Source: Aradus depressus (lineage: Eukaryota > Arthropoda > Insecta > Hemiptera > Aradidae). From it: DNA of 64,000 nucleotides. Shown one piece after another: positions 9,830-21,059 of the stretch; position 1 is the stretch's first letter; each line of letters begins with the position of its first letter. Position numbers and translations under genes: made by a program. A model generated the notes under the pieces. That model saw only the letters and a program-made list of their open reading frames with translations, made no database searches and was not told the origin of the DNA. The stretch lies in contig OY759216.1 of NCBI GenBank assembly GCA_963662175.1, positions 36,101,087 to 36,165,086 on the forward strand, in the 5' to 3' direction.

Positions 9830-12800
9830 ATAGCTATTATTTTATGTATTATATATACAACGGACACGACTGATGAAATTATATATACATAGAGAGAGAT
9901 AATTTCATAGTATATGGTATTATACACATGACTAGTCGGCTGTGTTTTTCGTTGGCTCCAGTTCGCAGCAATACTGAGCTGGCATTTTCACCGGACTTCA
10001 TCAAATAATGAATTGAATTATGACAGTAAAGAGAATTTATCACGCTGTATTACGTGAATCTGTGAAGAATATAGTCAGGTAGTGTACCGATTCCTCTCCC
10101 CTCAGATGAAACCGTTAAATAATTTCAAAAGAGGAAATATAAATGGATCTCCCAGAGGAGAGGAGAGGGTTGTGGGATCCGGGGAGGCACGTAGTTCTCC
10201 TTTAGATCAGTTCCGCTACCTTTTCCACACGGTCCCCTAGTTAGAGTGGAGGTCGGTGTCGGCCATTGTCCACCCAACAATATCCGCCGCTAGTTACCAG
10301 AATCAACAGGCACCCTATTGAACCCCACCCCCCCTAGCACTAATAAGACCAACAATGAGACACCGTTACGGCCCACCCTGGACCCAGACACAAACATGCG
10401 ATTTCTCCATCTTGTTCTAACACCACGTCCTCCATCCTCCGCAAATCAGGCCTCTTTATTGATTGGGGCATATATCTCTCAAATGAGGGAGGAAAAAAAA
10501 AATATATATATACATACATACTCGTATATAGTAACGGTCATAAATAGGGGTCCTTACAAAACATTTATTGAAAACATTAGTATTAATAATAATTTAATAT
10601 AAATAATCCCACCATTCCTCGAGTCACCTATCTTTAAATTATGAAAATATATACTTAAATATAAACATCTGATTAAAAGAAAGGACCAAAAAAGGAATAC
10701 CATTGTAGTCGAATTCAATAAATAATTAGTTATAAGGAAACAAGGAACTTGAACAATATTTTACTGATGTATGTTTCTTGTTTGAGAATTAACAATTGTT
10801 TTAACTGGTTATAGCATATGAAAATTTATTCACAAACAATAAACAGAATTATATGTACACTTAGCATTTGGCCAATATTGAATATTATATTCTGATTCTG
10901 GGCAAATGAAAGTTGAATACAAGACGAAGAGATTGAGACCTATAAGATGCAAAACGAAGCAAATCTCGACAAATGGCTTATTATCAAAAATTGCTTAAAA
11001 TCGCCCAATTTCAGAAATTAAAAAAATCTTGTAAAGGGGGGTTGGGGGAGGATAACATTTTAGGAAACTTTATTTTTCATAGAGTATTGTCACTGAAAAA
11101 AAATTCAGACCAATCCGTGACATGGGTGAGCAAGGTTTGGACGAAATCTGGCGTTGTCGCATATATACCTATATGTGTGTGTTTGTGAATACATCCATCT
11201 GGGTGAAAATGAGGTGTCGCAATGAATCTGGGAATATGTATATATATTTCCAAATTAAGTGCAACACCCTATTTTCAGCCAGACTCGAAACAAGCTTTAA
11301 CACTTTTGAACTTATTCCTGCACCCTAGTGTTGTTCCCATACCAAACTGATCCCCTAATGGTACGCTATATTTTTCATTTCAAAATCTGTAATTAGATTT
11401 TTCATAATAAGTTTTCCTGGAAGTATTTTTAATACGGTATTCATTTTTCTACCAGATCTCACTCTTACACACAAGGCGCAAATACCATTTTTCATAATTT
11501 GTTGATCTACATTTAAATCGATCGTTCTCCTCGAGGGAGACTGAACTCTAAAATTTATCAACGGTTTATATATCTAACTCGTAAAGTATCTTGATGTACA
11601 CATTTTTATGATGTATCCTATTACCATGTTTATGGTTTAACGGAAATAAATATTATTAATATTGTGTCAGAGGTGAGTACGAAGATCGGCTACTCGTTGT
11701 AATAAACATGAAGAATGTATTTCTGTTTTAAAATATAAATATATTATAACATTTTATTAATTATGTAAAATTCAATTAAGATGCACTGAATCAATGTTTA
11801 TAAAAACATTTAATATTAGGTTGTTATTCATAATTACATAATCTAGTTATTATCCAATAATTATTTTACATTTATTATAACGACCTATTTACATAAATGT
11901 ACCATCTAATGAGACATCACGTTGTAGGTAAATTACTTCACTTTTTAAATATTTTTAAAAATAATTTATAAATTAACATTCTCTTGGAAATCTCCACCTC
12001 ATTAACTTTTGAACGTCTTTTCCATAAAAAAATCCAATTATGATAAACATTTATAGTAATTTATGATAACAGGAAATTACTTCTTCCGTAAAATTAATAG
12101 GATGGTGCACCCCTAATAATCCTTTCTGCTGCACTTCTAATGAATTCTTGACTTACAGTTTCACTAATCAAATTATAATTATTGTTATTATTAATCTAGT
12201 TTAATGACTTAATTTCTCTTGTTTTGAATATTAAAATTGTGCGTATCCGCTGAGTTGTCTATCATGCTCTGGTTTATTGAAGGCGAATTTCACAGCTATA
12301 CGAAGTGAAGGTGAATTAATCGATATCAAAGAAGGGCTCAACTTAAAAAACCTAATAACTATCGACCTAATGAATGTATCGATATGACATGTCAACTAAT
12401 GGATCTTTGGAGAGCGAAAAGTTAGTTGCTTAATTCATGCTGGGGAAGTACATTACTGGCCAATTTTTTTTCTGTTTTATTTAGAAAAAAATAAATGTTT
12501 TGAAATTTTTTAAAAATTTCTTGGCCATTGTCTGTCTAGAGGTAGAGCGACTGTAAAGGTAAATTTTTTTATGAAAGAAAAAAAATGAAAGAGGAAGAAA
12601 AAAAGAGAAAAAAATGATTACAACTTTTTTTATTTTAATTTTTTTATTGACCTGTATGGAGTTTAACCTTTTATATATATATAAGCAAACAAAACCCAAA
12701 ATTGATGGAACCAGGCGGTGATGAAAAAATAAAAACGGGAAACTGGAAGTACAGCGATGATGGAGACAATCTATGGCGGGCGATCGCTGGAATTCGATCG

Positions 12801-13400
12801 CCAGACTTAGTTTTGTTAGCAGATATATATGAAGAATCTTTGATCCATTTTTTTTTTTTTTTTTTTAATAATAGTTGGACAATTATAATTCTACACATTA
12901 TAATAATAATTTTAATTTAAAAATCTGAAATCGAACATACCAGGGAGGAATAATCACCGAAAAACGAAATCCCCATTGAAATCAATTGAGTGACAAAATT
13001 CTGGCCCGGGCGAAGCTCTTTTCGGTTTACCATCGGACACCACTTTTTTTGAGCCGTTTTTTTCAGTGTTCTAACGTACAAACTTCGACTTTTTTTCGAT
13101 AAAAATATTCTTCAACATACAAAAAACACAGTAAAAAGAATTTTGTGCAAGAACAACTGTGGTTGTCTACAAAAAGGTTAGAAAAAATCCATTGAATTCA
13201 ATTGAAATCTATTTAAAGTATAAATATATTCATATTAATACTTTAATATCAGTTCCGGTAAAAGTGCGCAAACTTGAAAACGCTACGGTTCCATCCAGTG
13301 ATCACAAACCGGTTCATATGCCCCATTTCAAATGCACTACTTGTATGTTAACCGACCACATTAACAGTATGATTCAATAAATTTACACTGACTCAGCTCA
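9830..13400. other. 3.5 kb without a recognised gene
   Basis: AT-rich. It contains one diverged family B piece (12240-12470, listed separately) and T/A runs. 10080-10450 is less AT-rich and looks single-copy. A B-box-like GGAATTCGAT near 12790 was not enough to call an RNA gene. Confidence 0.4.
12240..12475 (+). repeat. family B fragment, diverged
   Basis: Keeps TAATGAATGTATCGATATGA, GGAGAGCGAAAAGTTA and TGGGGAAGTACATTACTGGC. The middle is shortened. Confidence 0.65.
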
Positions 13401-13402
13401 TA

Positions 13403-14081
13403 TCATATATATAAAGCTGAAAATGTCCGTGCGTTGTACCGCTATAACTCACGAAAGGCTTGATGGATTTGATTAATTTTTTTTTAAAATTTGTTCGTCA
13501 TAGTCTGTGGAAGGTTATAGGCGTATTAGTACCTCAATATCTGGTCCATACCAGCATCCACCCACGCAATCTTTGTAACTCAAAAACCACTGCAATGATT
13601 AATGAGGAATCTTTTTGAATATATAAGTTTTATCTACCGGAAGGTTAAGGTCTATTTTTTAATCAACCCCTGGTCCATCCCAGCATCCACTCACGCAATC
13701 TTTGTAACTCAAAAACCATTGCAACGATTAATGAGAAATCTTTTTGAATAAATTAGTTTTAGCTCCAGGATGGTTGAAGTCTATGTTTTAATCAACCTGG
13801 TGGTCACAAGCGTTCTCAAGTACGCACTGGCTAGGACGTCCACTGATGCTAAGTATTCACTAGCTGTGGTTTCCGCCGTTGAATGGCGCGTACTAGCCAT
13901 GGTGCCCAGGGGTCCTAAAAACTTACTAGCTCTGGGATGTCTGCCGTTGAAGGACTATAAGCGTTATTCCGTATGAATAATTGAAAATTATAACATCATG
14001 AATGTACTATTGAAGAATTGAAATGGATTCGAACGAGAGATATTAGGAGAAAAGTCCGGCAACGCCGGGTATTACTGCTAG
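13403..14081 (+). mobile_element. non-autonomous Helitron
   Basis: It begins TCATATATATAAAGCTGAAA after a host A and ends CTAG (14078-14081) before a host T, as Helitrons do at AT targets. A hairpin CCGGC-AAC-GCCGG (14056-14068) stands nine bases upstream of CTAG, the usual 3' signal. The interior has a direct duplication of about 129 bp (GCATCCACNCACGCAATCTT at about 13553 and 13683) and no Rep/helicase coding. It would depend on an autonomous rolling-circle element elsewhere. The short frame at 13770-13976 looks incidental. Confidence 0.85.
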
Positions 14082-14102
14082 TTATATATATATATATATA
14101 TA
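14082..14102. repeat. (TA)n microsatellite
   Basis: Simple TA run directly at the Helitron 3' junction. Confidence 0.9.
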
Positions 14103-14149
14103 TTTTGCAAACTGCAGAATGCATTGCACACAAAATTGCGTACAAATTT

Positions 14150-14625
14150 CCTTTTACTTCGTCAACTATATAGAGGTATGGGGGAAGTTATGGAATCAGT
14201 CAAAAATTGGAAGTTGAGTTTTCACCGGAATTTTATATTTTCCAGCGCCTTAATTCCAAAAATTAAAATTAATTTTCGTCTGTCTCTGTGCGTATGTGTG
14301 TGTCTGTGAACACAATTACTCCCCGATATGATGGATATATCGACAAGAAATTTTATATGTGTATCCAGAAACCCATTAGGACAACTACTGACTTTCAGCC
14401 AAATCCGCCAAAGGGAAGGAGGGGATTAAAGGGAGGCTAATTATAAAAACTCTAATATAAATTTACTTAGTATGAAGATTTAGGATTCCCCATGTTGGTC
14501 AGCTATTGATTATTTAGCCCAAACGGTCAACTGCTTTTGTAGGGGGATGGAAAAGTTAATATATTAATTCGTTTTGGGGAAGTACATTGCCGGTGATTTA
14601 CCGACTACTTTTTTCTTTTACAATT
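14150..14625 (+). repeat. family B repeat, near full length
   Basis: Runs from TATAGAGGTATGGGGGAAGT to GTGATTTACCGACTACTTTT, with the TGTGTGTCTGTGAACAC block and two subunits. Confidence 0.8.
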
Positions 14626-14639
14626 GACAATAACGGTGA

Positions 14640-15590
14640 CCGAGAATAAAGACTAAGAACAAAGAAAAACTTATTTTTTTTTTTGTTTCTTACTCTTCTT
14701 TCTTTTTCTGCTAATTTTTAGTTTATTATTTTTCATTTATTTATTTGGTTGAATAATTTATTTTTTTATATTCAATCGGCCCCTCCAAGTACGTAAAACT
14801 ATATGTTCATAAGGACTATTTTGAAATAAGTTATGTAAATTCTTGCTTCAAAAGTGTTCACGATAATAAATAGCTTATATTTTCTTAGCTTCAGTTGCGA
14901 CCCAGAATAAATAAAATATTAATTTTTGTCAAATATTTCGACCATATTCATTTGAACGCCGCCTTCATAGATATCCATTAAATTTATTATTTATACCATG
15001 TACCTTTTTTTTCCATTGCACATTTTCATTTGCTGGACACCTTATTCCTGCCATTTCGTTTTGCAATCTCCTGCGATACCCCTGTCACCTCATTGATAAC
15101 CTCTTTTGACGGTAGGGGCCGCCAATGTTACGATTTATCATTAATTAACAACAAATGTTATATAACATTAATCACACTTATCACAAGTATTAGTCATTCT
15201 TTCATTCTTAGACCATATCGATTCGATTATTTGCTATTTATTTAATTTTTTTTTTTTTAATTTTTTTTGTTATTATTTTTCTAAATAGTTTTTATCAGTT
15301 TCATTTCTTTTTCAAGTAATGACATCATTGGAAACCCGCTGTCTAGCTCGATCTAGGTAACATTAACTACTAATCTATCTCCGTTCTCTTGAGTTCTTTC
15401 TTTTCTATTTATCAGTTCTTTCTGGTATTTCAAAGGATATGAGCACAGGTAAGCACTAAGGATATTTGATAGTTGGCGTAGCCAGATTTTCCGGTATATT
15501 ATCCGAAGGGGGGGGGGGGGGGGGGGGGGGGGAGGGATTTGAAACGTGGTCTAATATCTTAATTGAATTGTTTGCCAGGGCCACCATGAT
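14640..15590. other. no gene seen; low complexity
   Basis: T-rich stretches and a run of about 25 G at 15508-15532. Nothing else recognised. Confidence 0.5.
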
Positions 15591-15960
15591 AGATGAAAAA
15601 GGTGAGGGCGCCGGTAGCTCAGTGGTATGCGTGCTTGACTTCTGAGCTCAAGGTCGTGGGTTCGTAGCCCGACCGAGGCCCTTAGTTTATTTTATCTGGG
15701 AGGTAAAATAAACTTAAGCACGCCGTCCTTCGGATGGGACGTTAAGCGATGGTCCCGAGCCTGTACGATGTCAGGTACTCGTTAAAGACCCCTACCCTAG
15801 ATGAATAAAAATTTAGGGTAGGCAAAATTTAGGACTCCCACAGTAGAGTCGGGCTCATGTCCACCAGAGTGACGAAAGAGCGCTCTGGTAGTAGGCGATA
15901 TGCCCTCGTAGTTAAAGCCTGGGCATGAGTCATAAAACCTAACCTAACCTAGATGAAAAA
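15590..15960 (+). mobile_element. SINE-A, full length, reference copy
   Basis: Element about 15606-15949 (~344 bp) flanked by TAGATGAAAAA (15590-15600 and 15950-15960). The head folds like a tRNA with an A box (TAGCTCAGTGG) and a B box (GGGTTCGTAGCCC here, GGGTTCGAAACCC in better copies), so it would be transcribed by RNA polymerase III. The D-arm TCAGTGGTA is tRNA-Gly-like, which is only a guess at its origin. The body has three hairpins: AGTTTATTTTA/TAAAATAAACT, CTACCCTA/TAGGGTAG and CCAGAG/CTCTGG. The 3' end is CCTAACCTAACCT rather than poly-A. The partner LINE is unknown. Confidence 0.95.
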
Positions 15961-15979
15961 AAAGGCGTAGGAGACAGCG

Positions 15980-16272
15980 AATCATTGACAATGTTCTTGC
16001 ATAGTACCTATTAATCAATTAAGCTTTCGCTCTTCCTCCGAAATCGATAATATATTTACATAGGGGTTATTGAATCCTCATACTATATTCTGTGTAAATA
16101 AATTCGTTACCTACTTCGGCAGATTTTTGAGATGAACCCTCTCTGATTCCCTTCGGACAATTCTGCTGAAATGAATATATGTTGTCTTTATGGTTTTTAA
16201 TTTACATACTAAATTGAACGTCAATACATTCATTATAACAGCAGTTGTTCGAGTTTTTGTGTTAAATAACAT
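15980..16272 (-). repeat. family B repeat
   Basis: Minus-oriented, with TATTAATCAATTAAGCTTTC at the left and two subunits (ACATTCATTATAACAGCAGT). It ends just before the next SINE-A. Confidence 0.72.
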
Positions 16273-16293
16273 GAAATTTGTTACAATTTCTTA

Positions 16294-16605
16294 TATAATT
16301 AAATTATATGCCGACCGAGGCCCTTAGTTTATTTTATCTGGGAGGTAAAATGAACTTAAAGCACGCCGTCCTTCGGATGGGACGTTGAGCGATGGTCCAG
16401 AGCCTGTACGATGTCAGGTACTCGTTAAAGACTCCTAGCCTAGGTGAATAAAAATTTAGGGTAGGCAAAATTTAGGACTCCCACAGTAGAGTCGGGCTCA
16501 TGTCCACCAGAGTGACGAAAGAGCGCTCTGATAGTAGGTGATATGACCTCATAGTTAAAGCCTGGGCATGAGTCATAAAACCTAACCCTAACCTATAATT
16601 AAATT
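16294..16605 (+). mobile_element. SINE-A, 5'-truncated, with TSD
   Basis: Starts inside the tRNA-like B-box end (GCCGACCGAGG at about 16310) and ends in CCTAACCCTAACC. TATAATTAAATT flanks it at 16294-16305 and 16594-16605. Truncation at the 5' end with a real target duplication means the copy was inserted short, as expected of target-primed reverse transcription, and was not cut down later. Confidence 0.92.
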
Positions 16606-16609
16606 GTTA

Positions 16610-17380
16610 ATTTTTGAATAGTTTTTTATATAGTTTTTAATTTGACAGTTTTTATTTCATTTATTAATTTTACTTTTTAAATGTTTATGGTTTATGAAAT
16701 GTTTTATCAGACTGCAGCCTGAAAAGGTATTGGCTAATATTTAGTTCCTACTAAGAATATGTATTTAATAGTTGGTAAATAGCTGGCTTCTCTCATCAAG
16801 AAGTTGTTAACTTTAAATTCAGTTTAATATTTGGTTTTGAAAAAGAAGACCTGTGAAATGACCCAAACATGTGGGGGCTGGGTTCCCTGCAGTTTGACAG
16901 ATGGTGCACTAACGTAGGATCATTTAGCTTAGATATTCTAGCTCCATTAGTATCAATGGTGCATTTCACACCTCCATGCACTCAGTTAAATACAAATTGT
17001 CAACAGATTGGCTACCATTTGCTAGCACTATTCATTTACATTCTGTTGTTTTAAAAATTTGAGAATAATAGAACAGAGAAGTGTCACAATGCTGCCTAGG
17101 GCGATTCAACAACATTCGACAAAATGTTTTGCCTAGTTTTTGACAATATATTTTGTCGAGCAGCCCTTCAAACACACATTGACATTTTTTCACAAATAAT
17201 ATTAGGTCAATATTGTATTAAACACACAACATTACGGACGCTGATGACAATCTTCTCGATATATGACAGTGGTTGCTGATACAAGAAAATAAAAGGTTTT
17301 TTCCTTACAATTTAATCACTTTTTAAAAATATTTCCTAAGGTTCTTTCTTTGAGGCGCTGTAACTTTGTATTGTTCCTAT
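16610..17380. other. no gene seen
   Basis: AT-rich and unrecognised. The overlapping opposite frames near 16800-17050 show no family features. Confidence 0.45.
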
Positions 17381-17384
17381 TTCA

Positions 17385-17670
17385 ATTCGAGGACATTTCA
17401 TTGTTTGAAAATTTAACAAGAAACGTTATTGGTAAGAACCAATTTTTCAATAAGACTAACCGCTTTCGCGTAATTCAAGCAAACGTCTAAACAAATGGGT
17501 TTTAAAATTATAATAATAGTTTTCGCATTTGAGACCGCTCATTAAGTTCCAATCACATACAAACACACACACACACGCAGAGACAAACATAATCGCGAAA
17601 ATGGTCGAAACGTATTCCAGGGGACTTCGTGTGAAAATCCGTTGAAAACTCGATTTCGAATTTTTGCACT
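17385..17670 (-). repeat. family C repeat
   Basis: Family C is the second dispersed family. In plus orientation it carries blocks such as GATTTTGGCCGAAATCGAAC, TTATGACCTAATCAAAAATC, GTCCGGTTTTCGAGATACAT and CGAAAACGGTTAGTCCTATC. This minus copy shows TAAGAACCAATTTTTCAATA and the CACATACAAACACACACACA stretch. Confidence 0.65.
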
Positions 17671-17837
17671 TATACTAACGGTATACGAAATTAAAAAAGG
17701 GAAAAAACTATTTCAGAACAAATAAATTCCTAACTGTATAGCCACGGGGATTTCCTAGTTGAAATTCCAACCTTTCCCTAACCAACTTCCTATGTACGGT
17801 TCGCACTCAACAAACTTGTCTTAGTTTATAACTAAAC

Positions 17838-17872
17838 CTGAAGATAGTGTATTACTAAAACGTGTAGTTTAT
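17838..17872 (+). ncRNA. hammerhead-like motif
   Basis: CTGAAGA, T, stem II AGT/ACT around GTATT, then AAAA where GAAA is expected, then ACGTGT. Order and spacing fit the other motifs. The G12 substitution would be expected to cripple it. The flank at 17910-17970 matches sequence beside the hairpin at 28802-28893. Confidence 0.28.
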
Positions 17873-17879
17873 GAATACA

Positions 17880-18650
17880 TTTTTTTGTTGAATAGAAAAT
17901 ATTTTAAAAAATAATTTTATTTTATTTCTTTATTATAAGTTTCCACTATAAGTCCGTCTTTCTCAATTTAGAACTATGTTTTTGTCAAATTGGTGTGCGG
18001 CCGGCCTAGACCTAACGAAAACTTCAGAAAATACTTTCCAGGTTTCCGAATAAAGAACCTTTTTAATTGGAAGACTTTCTTGAAATTCCTAAATATTATT
18101 CTGTATAAGAAAAAAAAATGAAAAAGTTATTTAAAAATAAAGAGAATAAAGAAAAAAAAGTTAAATAAATAAAAAGAATGAATGCGATACGGTTCTTATT
18201 CTGTATATAAAAGGAGTTTTTCTTTAAATAATTCTGCTAATAGTAATAATGATTAATAAATAAAAAAAAATCCAGGCCATTTTAGTTACAGCATTCAAAG
18301 GCAAAGAAGAAAAGAAAAAAGTTTATCTTCCAGATTCATGGTAGCATCGCTTTCTCCCCATTAAACTGGGGCTTTTCAACAGACTTTCTATTTGAAGAAA
18401 ACATTACATTCAAAAATATAATGAGGCATATACATAATTTATTTATATTTCTTAGTTCACCGCCTGTTAGATAAATGGTGAACTGTTGTATTACATCGCA
18501 AAAAGGGGTGATATACACAATAAATATCTATATTAATAAAATGAATATATATGTTCAATAATATATAGGTATATATATATAGGTATATATATATATATAC
18601 CTATATATATATATATAAAATTAAGTCCTGGATAAATCACACAAATGGCA
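17880..18650. other. no gene seen; AT-rich
   Basis: It includes a TA-rich palindromic block (18560-18617) made of AGGTATATATATATA-like units. Confidence 0.5.
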
Positions 18651-18654
18651 TAGT

Positions 18655-18765
18655 TTCGAGACCCAGAACGAATTAATCAATTAGGTTTTCGTTCTTTCTC
18701 CAAAATCAATCGATTGTGTGTGGGCTAAATGTCAATTAATTTATGGTTTCCAGATTTACTTTGTG
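18655..18765 (-). repeat. family B fragment
   Basis: CCAGAACGAATTAATCAATT followed by the GCTCTCCCTC-type region. Short end piece only, next to the inverted repeat. Confidence 0.65.
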
Positions 18766-18840
18766 AAGCTCCATTCTAGGAATAGATAATTAAAATACAC
18801 AATTTCTTTGTCAAACTTCACTATATATTCTCAAATACTC

Positions 18841-18872
18841 AACTAGTTTCGCCGTGTTAAGGCATTATCAAG
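18841..18872 (-). ncRNA. hammerhead-like motif, left arm
   Basis: Inverted twin of the motif at 19007-19038, with the same core blocks on the minus strand. Confidence 0.5.
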
Positions 18873-19006
18873 AGTCACTTACAAACTGACAGAATTGGTT
18901 GACAGGGTAGAAGGTACAGTTATGGAGGGGGTTTTTAGGTAATGACGGGTCCTCCATAACTGTACCTTCTACCCTGTCAACCAATTCTGTCAGTTTGTAA
19001 GTGACT

Positions 19007-19038
19007 CTTGATAATGCCTTAACACGGCGAAACTAGTT
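19007..19038 (+). ncRNA. hammerhead-like ribozyme motif, best by eye
   Basis: CTTGATAA (CTGANGA-like), T, stem II GCC/GGC closing TTAACAC, GAAA at 19029-19032, then the palindrome ACTAGT (19032-19037) and TG. In the hammerhead scheme the palindrome would be stem III, usable as a dimer, with cleavage after T19038. PLE hammerheads with very short stem III that work as dimers are known. The first block departs from the strict consensus. Confidence 0.5.
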
Positions 19039-19141
19039 GAGTATTTAAGAATATATAGTGAAGTTTGACAAAGAAATTGTGTATTTTAATTATCTATTCC
19101 TAAATTTCAATTGTTGGCCTTCTAAATCTTTATATTAAAAT

Positions 19142-19424
19142 TTGTTAGGTTAGGTTTCATGACTAAAAGGTCATATCGCCTACCACCAGAGCGCTCTGGT
19201 GGACATGAGCCCGACTGTACTGTGGGAGTCCTAAACTTTGTCTGCCCTACATTTTTATTCACCTAGGGTTAGGGGTCTTTAACGAGTCACAGGCTTGTGA
19301 CCATCGCGTAACGTCTCATCCGAAGGACGGCGTGCTTGAGTTTTTTCCTTTCTCGACCGGGTTTCGAACCCACGATCTTGAGCTCAGAAGGCAAGCACGC
19401 ATACCACTGAGCTACCGGCGCCCT
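19142..19424 (-). repeat. SINE-A, deleted copy
   Basis: The tail GTTAGGTTAGG is at the left and an intact tRNA-like head at the right (GAGCTACCGGCGCCC). Parts of the body are missing (after CATGACT, and around the GGGAGGT hairpin). No clear target duplication. Confidence 0.88.
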
Positions 19425-19429
19425 CATTT

Positions 19430-20740
19430 AACAATATATATGTATTATAGTATTAAATATTAGTATAATATAATATTACTTTACTTGAATCTGATTAGAT
19501 GCCCGGACCAGTTACCCGCCGGATTAGTAACTTAGCGTTGGATACTAACATAGTTCTGTAGCTCTTTCGAAATGTTGTTATTATATATGTTATATAATCT
19601 TCGAGTCATTATTATGTTAAAATATTAGGTACATATTAAATTGTTATTATTGTGTTAACAAGTTTGTTGTTTTTTATCATTTTTTAGTTTTTCCACTATA
19701 TCGACACATATCACAAAAATATATTTCGACATTAAAAAACGAAGCAATTTATTCAAGAATAATAATGCATATTTGGAGATTAGTGATAAAAAAAGTTGGG
19801 TTGGTCATATCCTGTGGCGTAGGCAAGACTTTTCAAAAGAAGACCGAATGAAGTCTTAGTTCAAAACATTTAGGGGGTGGGGGGGGGGGGGGGGGGGGCA
19901 GGAAACCCCTTTGACTATGCTGCTAAGTATGATGATCCTTGAAAATCACTGTTATGTGTTAAACTGTTAAAAGTTCCCTGGGGTCATTATCGCTCCTACT
20001 TCAGCTAATCTCTTTCTTATCCGCTACTTTTTGCTATTATTATCTGCTACTGCTAGTTTATTTTTTAAATCAGTTCTCCTTAAAGAAATATACCTCCTTA
20101 CCATAAAATAGTTATTAGTCAGGGCAAATTAGCCACTTCTCGCCCGCGTTTTTATTTTATTCTTCATTTTTCTTCTTTCCCAGAAGAGAAAATTTTAGAA
20201 TTATTTACCATCAAAGAATCTGTTATTTTTGGTTTCTGTTTTCCTATAAAAATTTCATTTTGTTTCTATTTTTTTATAATTACTAGTTGATTGTCCCTCT
20301 AATGGGGAGACATAATATTTGATGCATTTATTTATTTTCTTTAGAATCATTAAAAGCAAAAGGTGAGAATACTAAAAAATATTACAGGGAAGTGTGAACA
20401 TTGACAGAAATAATTGTATGGAGTCGCTCATAAAAAGCATCGCCATCAGAGGTCTTAATGGCTTCAGTTTCGTAATATGTAATCCTATAGCTACAGTTTA
20501 TTTTTTTAGGATTTAGTAGATGAACCAAGAAACTTCAAGGTTTCGTTGGAGAACGAAGAAACCTTGAGGTTTAGTAGGTGGATCAAGAAACCATATTATT
20601 TAATTATTTATCGAGTATCTGTTTATCCACTCTCCCATAGCTCAAACCATTCAATGTATAGACTTTAAACTTGGTATGAAATACAGGAGCCTAAATGAAA
20701 TATCCAGTGTCAAAAATATGCGCAAAATTACGATACCAAA
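19430..20740. other. no gene seen
   Basis: AT-rich, with a G run at 19868-19899 and an imperfect hairpin at about 20531-20573 (AACTTCAAGGTTTCGTT). Nothing else recognised. Confidence 0.5.
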
Positions 20741-20744
20741 CAAT

Positions 20745-20998
20745 TTTAGGTGTTTGTTGAGTCCAAGGTCACAGACTGGCGAGGCTTCGATATGTTGGCC
20801 ATGTGCAGAGGATACATGAGGTCCCATGACACCCCGCGATGGCTGATGTTGTTTCCGGAGAGAAACAGGAGAGGAGGAAGACACAGGAAGAGAGATAGAT
20901 GGACGCAGTCGATGAGGGCGCAAGAAACATTCGGCTGGAAGACTGGAGAACTGGCTCTGGACCGGAATCTTTGGGGTCATGATGGGAGACGGTAGTCA
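20745..20998 (+). pseudogene. LINE ORF2 C-terminal relic, frameshifted
   Basis: Joined across frames, this gives the usual end of a non-LTR retrotransposon polyprotein. Visible blocks are LRYVGHVQRIH, then RHRKR, then WMDAVDEGARNIRLEDWRTG, then LALDRNLWG. These are recognisable as the R-W/Y-x-GHV...R...GRPRKRW.DAV.ED...W...A.DR..W pattern. At least two frame changes and internal stops show it is dead. RT and endonuclease are not visible. The clade is probably RTE- or Jockey-like, but the piece is too short to decide. Confidence 0.7.
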
Positions 20999-21002
20999 TC
21001 GA

Positions 21003-21050
21003 ATTTCCAACCGATAACATAACTTCCCCTATACTTCGTAAAGCTATAGA
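21003..21050 (-). repeat. family B end piece
   Basis: CCGATAACATAACTTCCCCT then TATACTTCGTAAAGCT; only the terminal 45 bases are present. Confidence 0.6.
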
Positions 21051-21059
21051 AGTGAAAAA

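Larger units (their letters stand above)
18777..19102. mobile_element. inverted repeat, 152-bp arms, PLE-like
   Basis: Arms 18777-18928 and 18951-19102 are inverted copies around a 22-base spacer. I noticed a single difference (TCTCAAATAC versus TTTAAGAATA region). Each arm holds a hammerhead-like core reading outward. The arrangement is like a Penelope-type terminal repeat pair with the whole body lost. No RT or endonuclease coding remains, and no target duplication was found. A SINE-A starts about 40 bases to the right and may have disturbed it. Confidence 0.8.

Noticed and set aside
15508..15532. Long G runs (also 19868, 41287) and C runs (41890, 59055) as functional G-quadruplex sites
   Set aside because: Homopolymer length is unreliable in assemblies and no gene-related position is seen.
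15606..15680. tRNA gene
   Set aside because: The A and B boxes are those of a SINE head. The same head recurs with a 340-bp body, TSDs and a non-tRNA 3' end.
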